Source: Ornithinibacillus massiliensis (GTDB lineage: Bacteria; Bacillota; Bacilli; Bacillales; Amphibacillaceae). From it: 64,000 bases of DNA. Position numbers and translations under genes: made by a program. Every line of letters begins with the position of its first letter. The stretch's first letter is position 1. Positions 19,043-27,610 of the stretch are shown here, one piece after another. The notes beneath the pieces are model-generated. The model saw nothing but the letters and a program-made list of their open reading frames with translations. It was not told the DNA's origin and did no database searches. The stretch spans positions 279,109 to 343,108 of the forward strand of contig NZ_JAGXBY010000004.1 of assembly GCF_018310345.1 (NCBI RefSeq), written 5' to 3'.

Positions 19043-20299
19043 TTATAAAGCTTTTATTTTAAGTAGGTTTTTTCCTATCGGCTCAATATCTAGATTACTT
19101 TTGACATTTTCTATCTTATCCAGTTTGTTAAAGTATTCTCGTACTTCTTGCTCCGTCAATGAAAAATTTCGTTTCCGTATTTGTTTGGTAAGAACTCCAC
19201 GGTCAATAGTAAGTTTACTACCAGATGATGATATATCCCGGGCAGGTATTGCTATTTCATTGAAATGCTCAATAATGAGATCATACGCATACTCATTTTT
19301 CTGCCACCTACAATAGTGTTCCATTTGTTTTTGAATAAAGGTCTTATAAGATTCTTTATTTAGCTCTTCAATTGCCTTACACACCCCAGTCACTGTTTCT
19401 ACCCTTTTACCTAATTGATTAGGAATTTCCTTAAACGTCGCTTTAACTGGTAGATAAGAAATAATTGGTTTGTTTAAATAATATCCCTCGATTGCGGAAG
19501 TACAACCATTATGAATAATAACTTTAGCAGCTAGTAGCCACTTAATTATATTTCCTTCGTGAACTACCCTTACATTCTTCTCAGTGGAAAAGACCTCTCG
19601 GTAAGATTGTATATTTTCACCTGGATGTGGTCGAATAATGATCGTTTCCTCTGGGAACCTCCCGGAAAGCTCTTTAACGAGGGCAATGAAGTAGTAATAG
19701 AGTTGTTTAATAGTTTTAAAATGTGGACTATCAATTTTACCTCTTGGAGTATTATATTGTGAAAAGCGAGTATTAATTAATATGAATTCTCCATATTGCT
19801 TCTGTAAAACTCGAGCATCTGGTTCATAAAGTTGTTGATACCTAGGTGTTAATAAATCAAATCTTGGGCTCCCTACTATATGACATTTACTTGCTAGATC
19901 AGGGTAAGCCTTAGAGATCACATCATACTGATACTTCCCCCAGCATAACTCTTTCATTACCAGCTGCAGCATATCTTTTTTCATACGATCCTGTGTGTAT
20001 CTTTCCTTTTGGAAGAGCAGCCCCTCTTCATCAAGCTCTATAATACGATGTCCATTTTGACTTGCTCTAGTAATCACTCTTCGTCTAAATCCATGTGGAT
20101 AACCTTTAGAAAAGAATATTCCTTTTGGCAATTGGTCTGAAGCATTTTCTACCATGTAATGATCACCTATTACAACTAGGTAGCCTTTCCTAGCTGCTTG
20201 ATATACTAATAACATCTTCGCATCGAGCTCTCTTACTTTAACCTCGATGGGTAAATAGAGCCAGCTCTTAAATCTTCTCAACACTCCCCAACCTTTCAT
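19043..20299 (-). CDS. Surface carbohydrate biosynthesis protein, GT-B like
   Basis: A 418-residue protein starting WLYLPIEVKVRELDAKMLL, which matches my memory of a surface carbohydrate biosynthesis family found near nonulosonic acid genes. Further motifs are FFSKGYPHGF, HIVGSPRFDLL, RPHPGEN and a GT-B-like IIHNGCTSAIEGYYLNKPIISY. It is probably a glycosyl or polyol-phosphate transferase. The ATG overlaps the previous gene's stop (ATGA), so it is coupled to the 20296 gene rather than to the pse operon, though functionally it probably joins it. Confidence 0.75.
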   Translation of the reverse strand: MKGWGVLRRFKSWLYLPIEVKVRELDAKMLLVYQAARKGYLVVIGDHYMVENASDQLPKGIFFSKGYPHGFRRRVITRASQNGHRIIELDEEGLLFQKERYTQDRMKKDMLQLVMKELCWGKYQYDVISKAYPDLASKCHIVGSPRFDLLTPRYQQLYEPDARVLQKQYGEFILINTRFSQYNTPRGKIDSPHFKTIKQLYYYFIALVKELSGRFPEETIIIRPHPGENIQSYREVFSTEKNVRVVHEGNIIKWLLAAKVIIHNGCTSAIEGYYLNKPIISYLPVKATFKEIPNQLGKRVETVTGVCKAIEELNKESYKTFIQKQMEHYCRWQKNEYAYDLIIEHFNEIAIPARDISSSGSKLTIDRGVLTKQIRKRNFSLTEQEVREYFNKLDKIENVKSNLDIEPIGKNLLKIKAL

Positions 20300-20592
20300 G
20301 CATTATTTTTATCTTTTAACTGTTGAATGATTTCCTCAAAAACACTTCTATTCTCTTCTATCAAACGGTCAAAGTCAGGGTCCTCCTTCTTAACTGCACT
20401 TGTTTTCGATGACTTCTGATTATCCGAACGAGAAAATAAATACATCATAATCATGGTAATTGTTTGATTATCTAGGAAAATGAAACTAGCCTTATTTTCG
20501 ACTTTTTGTTCTGTTTTTAAAAGCTGCTGTATCTGCTCTAGTAGATATTGATCTATTAAGTGTTTAATTGTTAATTCTTGCTGTTCATCCAT
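20296..20592 (-). CDS. Conserved-context hypothetical protein (98 aa)
   Basis: I do not recognise this protein. The start at ATG 20592 is chosen because AAAGGAGAG lies 8 bases upstream, inside the end of the preceding gene; the longer in-frame reading from 20637 lacks such a site. It is mostly helical, with an N-terminal helix (LTIKHLIDQYLLEQIQQLL), a hydrophobic middle (FIFLDNQTITMIMMYLF) and a charged C-terminal helix. It overlaps its upstream neighbour by 8 bases and its downstream neighbour by 4, so it belongs to a tight operon behind a sigma-K-type promoter. Confidence 0.7.
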   Translation of the reverse strand: MDEQQELTIKHLIDQYLLEQIQQLLKTEQKVENKASFIFLDNQTITMIMMYLFSRSDNQKSSKTSAVKKEDPDFDRLIEENRSVFEEIIQQLKDKNNA

Positions 20593-21157
20593 TTGTATTA
20601 CTCTCCTTTGCCAATGTTCCTTTAATATGGATGTCATTTATGGAATTTTGTCCCTCCATTATCTCATCTCCATAAACGAATGCATTTAATCGAAAAGTGT
20701 ATGACGAAAGCGATTTCCATTTAAGTTGAAAGTTGGAAAATGAAATCATATCACCTTTAGCTAACAACTTTTTTTCAACTGGCCTTAACCAATATTCGTG
20801 TTTGTCTTTCGGATCATTGAACCTTTCCCAGGCTTGTGTCATTCGATTCTTTTTTAGTGAATCCTGATAAATGTATTTACCAGAAAATTCAAACTCATCT
20901 TCAGAATCAATCCTGATACAGATAAATGGATTATTCAATACTACCGCCCCTACATTTATTAAATGAAATGTTCCTATACAGAAATTATCTAATTCCTTAG
21001 TGTGGGAGATATTAAACGAGTGATTAAAATAACTAATGATTTGTAATTGTTTTTCAGGCTTCATATCATGGATTAGGTTATTTATCTCACGCAAATACTT
21101 ACTATTCAATTGTTTCCAATCTTCATATTTACGATTTTCTAGCTTCCAGTTATCCAT
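20585..21157 (-). CDS. Hypothetical protein (190 aa), possible spore-surface locus
   Basis: Unknown family. The ATG at 21157 has a strong GGAGGTGG site 6-7 bases upstream, better than the in-frame start at 21175. The N-terminal ~50 residues look helical; the remainder alternates as if beta-rich (FCIGTFHLINVGAVVLNN, FEFSGKYIY, LKWKSLSSYTFRLNAFVYG). No signal peptide or membrane segment. It follows the Cys-rich protein gene by 60 bases containing a hairpin and may share its promoter. Confidence 0.7.
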   Translation of the reverse strand: MDNWKLENRKYEDWKQLNSKYLREINNLIHDMKPEKQLQIISYFNHSFNISHTKELDNFCIGTFHLINVGAVVLNNPFICIRIDSEDEFEFSGKYIYQDSLKKNRMTQAWERFNDPKDKHEYWLRPVEKKLLAKGDMISFSNFQLKWKSLSSYTFRLNAFVYGDEIMEGQNSINDIHIKGTLAKESNTNG

Positions 21158-21176
21158 TAGTAACCACCTCCACAAA

Positions 21177-21206
21177 AATAAAGAGAGGATATCTCCTCTC
21201 TTTATT
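21177..21206 (-). terminator. Hairpin between 21218 gene and 21157 gene
   Basis: A 13-bp stem (AATAAAGAGAGGA with TCCTCTCTTTATT) followed on the minus strand by TTTTG. It could act as a partial terminator that lowers expression of the downstream operon relative to the Cys-rich protein. Confidence 0.6.
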
Positions 21207-21217
21207 CTTATGCTGCA

Positions 21218-21922
21218 CTATTCTTCGTTAGTACTTGAACGTTTTGTGGGTCCGACACCTGGAACATTCGGAAATACTACAGGGCATTGTGGTGGGATTA
21301 TAGGAGCAGGGCATGGCGGGAATGGAAGAATATCTCTTGGTTGACAGAACTCAGCAACAATTTCTAACGTTACATCAAAAGTAGATTGGATACTTTGACA
21401 TAAACGGACATCTAAAGTTACATCAAGGACATCAGCTTCTGTTGTTGTTCCAGCATCACATGCTGCTGTACATACAAAACAAGATAAATCCGTAAATTCT
21501 ACATTTATATCTGTTCCCACAGGTGCGCAAAGAATTACTTGTTCACAGCGAGAGAATTCCACTGTCCCTACTTCAACAGTCGCACCACCCAACTCGGGTA
21601 ATAAATTTACAAATATTGTTACGTCGAAAGTTTTACGAATGTTGACAATCTGCAACGTAACCTCAGCACCGTCAACTACAAATTCCTGATCGACACGATC
21701 CAGAATTACTACTGGGTCGTCCGCAGCAGGTTCAACTGTACAAGTTACGGAATCGATGTCAATGTCATCACACTCTAATTGCACACCAGTTATAGGGTTT
21801 ACAGGTAACGGCAAATCATCGATTGTTAGGTCAAAGTTAGCTTCATTTAAAATCCAGTCATATACTTTCTCCGTATTGATACAGAGTAACTCCTGCCCTC
21901 CTGATAAGTTTCCTGATTTCAT
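21218..21922 (-). CDS. Cys-rich acidic beta-repeat protein, probable spore coat/exosporium
   Basis: A 234-residue protein I cannot assign to a named family. It is strongly acidic, has about 12 Cys, often paired (SRCEQVILC, LSCFVCTAACD), and contains self-similar beta-strand phrases (FDVTIFVNLL, LDVTLDVRLC, FDVTLEIVAEFC). The tail is Pro/Cys-rich (PFPPCPAPIIPPQCP). There is no signal peptide, as expected for proteins deposited on spores from the mother cell. A near-perfect sigma-K promoter lies upstream and GGAGGTG precedes the ATG. The spore coat or exosporium role is inference. Confidence 0.75.
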   Translation of the reverse strand: MKSGNLSGGQELLCINTEKVYDWILNEANFDLTIDDLPLPVNPITGVQLECDDIDIDSVTCTVEPAADDPVVILDRVDQEFVVDGAEVTLQIVNIRKTFDVTIFVNLLPELGGATVEVGTVEFSRCEQVILCAPVGTDINVEFTDLSCFVCTAACDAGTTTEADVLDVTLDVRLCQSIQSTFDVTLEIVAEFCQPRDILPFPPCPAPIIPPQCPVVFPNVPGVGPTKRSSTNEE

Positions 21923-21961
21923 TAAGAATACACCTCCAAATTATTTCAATCTTTACACTGA

Positions 21962-21990
21962 TAACCTATGTGAATGTATGTCAAATGGTT
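21962..21990 (-). promoter_or_regulatory. Sigma-K-type promoter
   Basis: On the minus strand, AACC (21990-21987), a 16-bp spacer and CATAGGTTA (21970-21962). This matches the sigma-K consensus mACm-N16-CATAnnnTA at every specified base. It lies 40 bases before the 21218-21922 gene. Confidence 0.75.
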
Positions 21991-22110
21991 TGATTAAAAA
22001 GCGGATTTATCATGATATTTAGGAATATAGGTGCATATCATTTAGTAGTTATACGCTTACCATTAATTAGGTTAATATTATATGAGATACTTCAATTCTT
22101 GTGCTTTTGT

Positions 22111-22138
22111 AACCATTTATATACATATAAATAAACTA
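22111..22138 (+). promoter_or_regulatory. Weak candidate sigma-K promoter
   Basis: AACC, 15 bp, then AATAAACTA, one base off the sigma-K -10 consensus and one base short in spacing. It lies 28 bases before the coiled-coil gene and is divergent from the better sigma-K site at 21962-21990. Confidence 0.35.
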
Positions 22139-22166
22139 TTAATGTGATGTGAAAAGGGTGACAAAA

Positions 22167-23246
22167 ATGTATCGGTTTAAGTTATATAATGTGAATGAAA
22201 TCGAAAATTTGAAACAAAGGCTTGAGGATTACAAACAACATTTGGAATCTACAATCACATCAAAAACATCTAATAATTATCCTGAATTGCATCAGGCTTT
22301 GAATGAGTCAAAGGAAAAAAATATAAGATTAAAAGGAGAATTAAGACGTATGGAAACGCATTACCAGGAACAAATAAATCGTTATGAGCAGCAGGCTAAA
22401 AATATAACTGCCAAATTAGAATCGATAGATGATTCTATTAGTCAATTAAAGTACGATATATCCCAACTTAAAGGGGAAGTAAATGGGTTTCAATTTCAAG
22501 AACTAATTAACAAATTGAATCAGTTAATCGTAAAAACTGATGAGAATCTACTAACAATAAAACGTGATATGGATCTTCAAGATCAAACCTTTTCACAAAT
22601 CAAAGAGCAACTAAAACCAAAATCAGAACCACAAACTGTCTCTAGGCAATCAGATTATCGTCGAGTACAGAATATGCTACAATCAATTACAACTAGCAAT
22701 GGCAACCAAATGCTACCCAATACGACAAGAAGAAAACCAATACAACCAAGCAATTCAAGCATAAATCGGCTCCCAACTCGTGCTAATAATAAAAACACGA
22801 CACTTTCCATAAACCAAGGTAGAAAGAGTTTTGTTAATTCACAATATGAATTTAACAAAAATATTATCAAAAAAAAGAAGACACCCAATCCTGTACAAGA
22901 AAATGCTATAAAAGATGAACACCAGAGTCAATCAACTCTAACACCCACTAATCCAGATCCGTTGGTAAATACTAATTCCGAACTAAGTACCCCAATCATT
23001 CCAAGTCCCCAAACAAAACTAATTGAAGAATCCAAACAGGAAAGTGAATCTTTAACAACCTTAAATAAAAATGAAAATGAATCTTTAACAAACCTAAATA
23101 AAAATGAAAGTGAATCAATAGACTCATCTTCCCACTCAACTAAACAGGATATAAAAACAGAACTACCAAATCAATCTACAGAAAGTGCAGCTATGAACGA
23201 ATCGACTAAAAGATCCTCATTTTTCTCTTTCTTTAAATCAAAGTAG
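22167..23246 (+). CDS. Coiled-coil protein with low-complexity tail (359 aa)
   Basis: Unrecognised. The ATG at 22167 follows AAAAGGG; the GTG at 22149 in the same frame has no such site. Residues ~10-155 are heptad-like coiled coil (LKQRLEDYKQHLE, LKYDISQLKGEVNG). The rest is Ser/Thr/Asn-rich and basic, with a short tandem repeat (ESLTTLNKNEN, ESLTNLNKNES) encoded at about 23043-23105, and ends in an aromatic-basic tail (SSFFSFFKSK). It may be a structural or scaffold protein. It is followed after one base by a JAMM protease gene, so they are surely co-translated. Confidence 0.78.
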   Translation: MYRFKLYNVNEIENLKQRLEDYKQHLESTITSKTSNNYPELHQALNESKEKNIRLKGELRRMETHYQEQINRYEQQAKNITAKLESIDDSISQLKYDISQLKGEVNGFQFQELINKLNQLIVKTDENLLTIKRDMDLQDQTFSQIKEQLKPKSEPQTVSRQSDYRRVQNMLQSITTSNGNQMLPNTTRRKPIQPSNSSINRLPTRANNKNTTLSINQGRKSFVNSQYEFNKNIIKKKKTPNPVQENAIKDEHQSQSTLTPTNPDPLVNTNSELSTPIIPSPQTKLIEESKQESESLTTLNKNENESLTNLNKNESESIDSSSHSTKQDIKTELPNQSTESAAMNESTKRSSFFSFFKSK

Positions 23247-23247
23247 C

Positions 23248-23655
23248 ATGAATCGATCAGATATTATAATCCCACATAATCTTTATGATGAATTAATACA
23301 AATATGTCGTTTGGAACTGCCTTATGAAGCTTGTGGATTATTGGTGGGTACCCCATACCAAATCAATTCGATATGGCCAATGAAGAACGAAATAAATTCA
23401 CCAAATAGATTTTTTGTGAGTAAACCGATTGTAGAGGAGACAATTGACAAAGTTAAAAGTCTGAAGCAGGATATCATTGCAATTTATCATTCCCACCCTA
23501 GTACATTAGCAATTCCTTCCAGAATCGACATCATAAATCATCTTGATAAAAGTGTTGACATGGTTATTATCTCCTTTAAGGAAAACGACCCTATCATGAA
23601 ATGGTATAGAATAATTGGGGGAACCTACAAAGAACGCCCTTTTTTAATAATATAG
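23248..23655 (+). CDS. JAMM/MPN metalloprotease (Mov34 family)
   Basis: A 135-residue stand-alone JAB domain. All JAMM residues are present: Glu27 in YEACGLLVG, His81 and His83 in YHSHP, Ser91, and Asp94, matching E...HxHx7Sx2D. Bacterial homologues cleave isopeptide or C-terminal peptide bonds, often removing sulphur-carrier or ubiquitin-like tails. No ThiS/MoaD-like gene is adjacent. It begins one base after the coiled-coil gene's stop with no clear ribosome binding site, implying coupling. Substrate unknown; the coiled-coil partner is an obvious candidate. Confidence 0.85.
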   Translation: MNRSDIIIPHNLYDELIQICRLELPYEACGLLVGTPYQINSIWPMKNEINSPNRFFVSKPIVEETIDKVKSLKQDIIAIYHSHPSTLAIPSRIDIINHLDKSVDMVIISFKENDPIMKWYRIIGGTYKERPFLII

Positions 23656-23726
23656 AATTATTCGTCCACCCCTTCCTTACAAAATAGAAATAAATTATAG
23701 TAAACAATGAAGGGAGTGCAAATTAT

Positions 23727-23946
23727 ATGATGGCAACTAGTATAGAAAAACCGAGGAGGATTAAAGGAGTCCAAAATTCTAAACTTACTGTTACCACTAG
23801 ACCACAAACATCTATAAGAGGTATATCAATCAAACGAAAAAGTTGTGGTTGCAGCTGGAAACAATACAGTAATCCAAGGAAATCTTAAACCCCTTCCTGT
23901 AATTGATTTGAGCGATAAATTCTATAGTATTACTTATATCGCTTAG
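23727..23946 (+). pseudogene. Small gene with probable +1 frameshift
   Basis: ATG 23727 follows AAGGGAG at a good spacing and opens a 53-codon frame to 23888 whose C-terminus looks arbitrary (basic, CGCSWKQY). From about 23815 the +1 frame instead reads protein-like, VYQSNEKVVVAAGNNTVIQG, and continues through KPLPVIDLSDKFYSITYIA to TAG 23946. Joining the two at the AGAGGT near 23817 gives one coherent ~72-residue product. It is either a true frameshift mutation, a sequencing error or a recoding site. Family not recognised. It lies just downstream of the JAMM gene. Confidence 0.5.
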
Positions 23947-23995
23947 GCACCCTGAAAAACTAAAATACACTTCCCAAATTTCTATAAAAGTTAGG

Positions 23996-24033
23996 AAAAA
24001 GAGAGACTGTATAAATTTACAGTCTCTCTTTTT
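23996..24033. terminator. Bidirectional terminator
   Basis: Stem GAGAGACTGT with ACAGTCTCTC, flanked by A5 and T5, so it can work on both strands. It ends the ydjI-like gene on the minus strand and the 22-24 kb plus-strand genes. Confidence 0.88.
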
Positions 24034-25039
24034 ATACTAGTTTATACCCACAATTCGAGCAGAAATTTGCTCCACTTGCTTTATTCCCACAGTTAGGACA
24101 GAAATTAGGCCCTGTTCCGGAGGATTGATTAGTAGATTGCTGAGCAGGCTGTCCTTGCTGTTGGTTTTGTTGCTGTTCCTGATTAGTGGATGGGTTTATA
24201 TTTTTCATCATTTCATTTGCCATTGTCATACCCATCATCATACCAGCCATATCACCAGCAGTTCCTGAACCTTGCATTTTCCCGGAAGACATTGCATCCG
24301 TTACTTCGATTTGCTGGTATTTTGATACATCACCGACCATACTATGTTTCGCACTCTTATTCACCATTTCCTGCACTTCTTTTGGATAGTTAAAGCTACT
24401 CACGCTAAAGCCAGTTAGGGTCATACCCATATCATGGATTTCCATATCTAAATCTTCACGAATACCTCTAGATATTTCTAATCCATTAGCTTGTAAATTA
24501 AATAAATCCTTCCCTTCTCGAGTAATCCACTTCATTAGCAATTGATCTAAAATAGAAGTGATACGGATTTTTACATCATCGACTAGATAGCGACTTTTTA
24601 CCCCAGCTATATTATCGATTAACGTAATATAATCATTTACTTTGAACTCGAAAGTTCCGTTCGCTCTAATTGGTAAACCTCCTGGAAGGTTCAACTGGGG
24701 TGCTGGAATATTAATTGCACTTCTAGTACCCCATTTCACATTAAAAATTTTCGTATTAACAAAAATTACTTCGACCCGGAGACCACTGTTAAATCCGAAC
24801 TTGAAACCTTTTAGAGTTGATAGGAAGGGGATAATCTCTGATTCGATATTATAGTCTCCCTCTTCCTTAAAGATTCCTTCTATTTTACCATTTGATAGAA
24901 AAATAGCATCCTGACCAGGACGAAGTATTAATCTACTTCCCTTTTTTATCTCCTTATTATTCCATTTCCAAAATATCATATCATCTCGAAATTCTTCCCA
25001 TTCGATTACATCTGAAAATTGATTTCTAAAAAAAGCCAT
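24032..25039 (-). CDS. ydjI: SPFH-domain protein with C-terminal zinc ribbon (YdjI)
   Basis: A 335-residue protein with an SPFH/virion-core-like domain (about residues 1-225), a Gln/Asn-rich linker, and a C-terminal zinc ribbon (FCPNCGNKASGANFCSNCG). It is the last gene of the pspA-ydjG-ydjH-ydjI operon. In B. subtilis the operon products work with PspA at the membrane during envelope stress. No TM helix here, so membrane recruitment is probably through partners. Confidence 0.9.
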   Translation of the reverse strand: MAFFRNQFSDVIEWEEFRDDMIFWKWNNKEIKKGSRLILRPGQDAIFLSNGKIEGIFKEEGDYNIESEIIPFLSTLKGFKFGFNSGLRVEVIFVNTKIFNVKWGTRSAINIPAPQLNLPGGLPIRANGTFEFKVNDYITLIDNIAGVKSRYLVDDVKIRITSILDQLLMKWITREGKDLFNLQANGLEISRGIREDLDMEIHDMGMTLTGFSVSSFNYPKEVQEMVNKSAKHSMVGDVSKYQQIEVTDAMSSGKMQGSGTAGDMAGMMMGMTMANEMMKNINPSTNQEQQQNQQQGQPAQQSTNQSSGTGPNFCPNCGNKASGANFCSNCGYKLV

Positions 25040-25078
25040 CTATAAACTTCCTCTCATTCATTAATAATCTAATTAATA

Positions 25079-25858
25079 TTAAAAGCTACCACCTTTACCA
25101 GTATATGAGCTCCCTCCTCGGGTAACCCCACCGCCACCTCCGCTTCCTCCGCGGTTGTTATTAGAAGGTTTTTTACGTTTGGTTACATTCTTGGTTAGGA
25201 AAATATCTTTACGTTTTAAAACTTTAAAGTCCCCGGTATAAGTTCGTTCATTTACTGTTACTTTTCCACCAGAGTTATATGCCATTGTTCCAACAATTAT
25301 CCCACCTATTAGTAACGCTATTATAACGTGAAACCATGTATCAAATATAATACTTTCGGGATTAACACCTGGCATATAACGCATGTATCGTGACCCAGTT
25401 TCCACAAATGTCTTAAATGCATCAAAATATTTATCAGCCGATAATGGAGGAACAAGTTCGTTAAATAGTAAATCTACTCGTTGACTATCTAAATGTTTTT
25501 GTGCACCTTCAAAGCTTGCGATATAGAAATCCCGATTATCTATATCTATTGCCAGTATGACTGTACTTCCATGGGGCTTATCATATCCAAAAGCCATTTC
25601 ATCATAAAAGTCTGCCATATACTGCTCTACTGTTTTTCCATCGGTATCTTCTGTAATAACGATAATAAAATCGGTCTTCCTTTTTTCACTATGTTCATCA
25701 GCTAACTGTTCTAGGGCTTCAACTTCTTCATCCGATAATAGGTTAGCATAATCATAAATTCGTTGTGTTGAATCATCGGCGAAAACTGTGAAAGATGAAC
25801 TATATAGAAAGAGGAGAAATAGAATACCAGGGAATATTACCTTTTTTATATCCCTCAT
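25079..25858 (-). CDS. ydjH: TPM-domain membrane protein (YdjH)
   Basis: A 259-residue protein: N-terminal signal/TM (FPGILFLLFLYSSSFTVFA), an extracytoplasmic TPM domain (~30-150, IYDYANLLSDEEVEAL, GSTVILAIDIDNRDFYIAS), a second TM (~172-192), and a cytoplasmic Gly/Ser-rich tail (GGSGGGGG). TPM domains are linked to membrane-complex repair and assembly. It overlaps ydjG by 4 bases. Operon position matches B. subtilis. Confidence 0.9.
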   Translation of the reverse strand: MRDIKKVIFPGILFLLFLYSSSFTVFADDSTQRIYDYANLLSDEEVEALEQLADEHSEKRKTDFIIVITEDTDGKTVEQYMADFYDEMAFGYDKPHGSTVILAIDIDNRDFYIASFEGAQKHLDSQRVDLLFNELVPPLSADKYFDAFKTFVETGSRYMRYMPGVNPESIIFDTWFHVIIALLIGGIIVGTMAYNSGGKVTVNERTYTGDFKVLKRKDIFLTKNVTKRKKPSNNNRGGSGGGGGVTRGGSSYTGKGGSF

Positions 25859-26883
25859 AAAAGTTCACCCCCAATTGCAAAGGAGAGGATTTTCATTCCA
25901 ATAAATGAAATAGCAGCAATACTCCCCCACCAAGCAGCAATCTTCTTCTTGCTAAGGGGTGGCTTTCCAACTACCTTTCCGGTAACACCATTCATTGCAA
26001 ATGTATGCTCCTGCTTATCAAAGTCGTAATACACCATCCAAACCGGTAGTAAAACATAATAGGCTTTTCTTTCTCTAGTATTAATGTTTTGATCTACGTA
26101 TTTAACGGAGGAGTATCCATTAATCGTCGAACTTACGTATTTATTAATGTAACTGCTCACCTTAGACTTTACCCTAGGCAGTAGATCTTTATTGTCATAA
26201 TTATATTTTTCTGCTAGATAGCCTGCCAGATAAGCTGTCTTAAAGTCTTTTAACTTCCCAAAATCATAAGGTTCTAGTTTATCCATTAATTCATCGTTCA
26301 TCTTCTTTGATGCGTCTACAGGAACCTTCTGAAAGGTTAAATCAATCTTTCGCTCTACATCATAATATTTCGTTTCTGTATAAACATAGTCTCCTCGCGT
26401 ATAGCTCCTTACTTTGGTAGCCTTTGCTCGTACTTCTGCAACACTATGTAAATCATAAAGCCAAAAAGGCACATACATTCCGGTTATGTTCTTAATGCGG
26501 TCAGCCGTCATAAAACCATCCGGAGTAAGGCGACCATTTTTACACCATTTCTTAAAGGCATCCATTGCTTGTTCCTTACTAATTTGAAATGGTAAGACCA
26601 GGTCTGGAGCAAGGCTTCCAGATACTCGGTCAGCTAGTACGACTCCTGCACCGCAGAAACTACAAGAGGTAGCTGACGTATCTGCATCTGTGATCACCGC
26701 TGCACCGCAGTTATTACATTCGTATTCCTTCGCTTCATCTTCTGAAAATGTATTGATAATATAGTCATCCGAGAATTCCTCAATCGAGTCATTCCGCCCG
26801 CAACTTGCGCATGATAGGTTACCAGATACTGAATCAAATGCCATATCATCGCCACAGTTAGGACATTTATAATGAATTATCAT
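25855..26883 (-). CDS. ydjG: Zinc-ribbon membrane protein (YdjG)
   Basis: A 342-residue protein with two N-terminal zinc ribbons (YKCPNCGDD...CASCG and YECNNCGAAV...CSFCGAG), a central conserved domain beginning LPFQISKEQAMDAFKKW, and a C-terminal TM helix (~318-338). The zinc ribbons resemble TFIIB-type folds but are followed by no DNA-binding domain. It is the second gene of the psp operon and probably helps recruit the SPFH protein to the membrane. Confidence 0.9.
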   Translation of the reverse strand: MIIHYKCPNCGDDMAFDSVSGNLSCASCGRNDSIEEFSDDYIINTFSEDEAKEYECNNCGAAVITDADTSATSCSFCGAGVVLADRVSGSLAPDLVLPFQISKEQAMDAFKKWCKNGRLTPDGFMTADRIKNITGMYVPFWLYDLHSVAEVRAKATKVRSYTRGDYVYTETKYYDVERKIDLTFQKVPVDASKKMNDELMDKLEPYDFGKLKDFKTAYLAGYLAEKYNYDNKDLLPRVKSKVSSYINKYVSSTINGYSSVKYVDQNINTRERKAYYVLLPVWMVYYDFDKQEHTFAMNGVTGKVVGKPPLSKKKIAAWWGSIAAISFIGMKILSFAIGGELL

Positions 26884-26914
26884 GTGATCACCTCATATCC
26901 CATTATTATATATG

Positions 26915-27571
26915 CTATTTTAGTTTCCCTTTTAATTCTGCCATCTCTATATCAATACTTTCATCATATGGAGAGGAAATAGCCTCTATGTCAGAATCGA
27001 TCCCATACCGTAATTCTTCTAAGGCCTCCGCTTCTGCCAACGCCCGATTAGCTTTTTCCTCTAGCTGATCAAATTTTGTTAAACGAACGTTTGATTGAGA
27101 CGGACCATTCTCCATTGCTTTCTTCTTACTTTCCGCAACTTGTAGTCGTCCTACTAAAGTATCCCGTTTATTTTTGAGCTCCATTACATCATACTTTAAC
27201 TTCTCTTGGGCAAGCTTCATTTGTTCAGCCTTCAGTGAGGCAAGTTCATACTGTTTTTCCAAATCCTGTAGCTTCACCTTCAGATTGGCTTTTTCCATTA
27301 AAAATCTACGCGCTTTATCCTCATCATCTACTTCAAGGGATTTAATCGCATAACGCTCCATCTTTTTCATTTCTGACCTGCATTCCTCAAGCTGTCTACG
27401 TGTCCGATTCATCGCTGTTATTGCTGCATCACTTTCCACATTTAATTCTCTTAATTCCTGTTCTATTTCGCGAATAAACCGATTTACTTCTACTTCCGGG
27501 TCTTCTTCTTTTCTAAATTTCTCCTCTATATTGCTTGCTAAAATAGCTCGAATTCGTTTGAAAGTACTCAT
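26915..27571 (-). CDS. pspA: Phage shock protein A homologue (PspA/IM30)
   Basis: A 218-residue, almost wholly coiled-coil protein of the PspA/Vipp1 family. It binds stressed membranes and polymerises to limit proton leakage. The typical start MSTFKRIRAILASNIEEKF and the long alternating charged helices are present. First gene of the operon, behind a sigma-W-like promoter as in B. subtilis. Confidence 0.93.
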   Translation of the reverse strand: MSTFKRIRAILASNIEEKFRKEEDPEVEVNRFIREIEQELRELNVESDAAITAMNRTRRQLEECRSEMKKMERYAIKSLEVDDEDKARRFLMEKANLKVKLQDLEKQYELASLKAEQMKLAQEKLKYDVMELKNKRDTLVGRLQVAESKKKAMENGPSQSNVRLTKFDQLEEKANRALAEAEALEELRYGIDSDIEAISSPYDESIDIEMAELKGKLK

Positions 27572-27610
27572 TTCCGCTCACCACTCTCCTACTTTCTATA
27601 GTACTATAAA

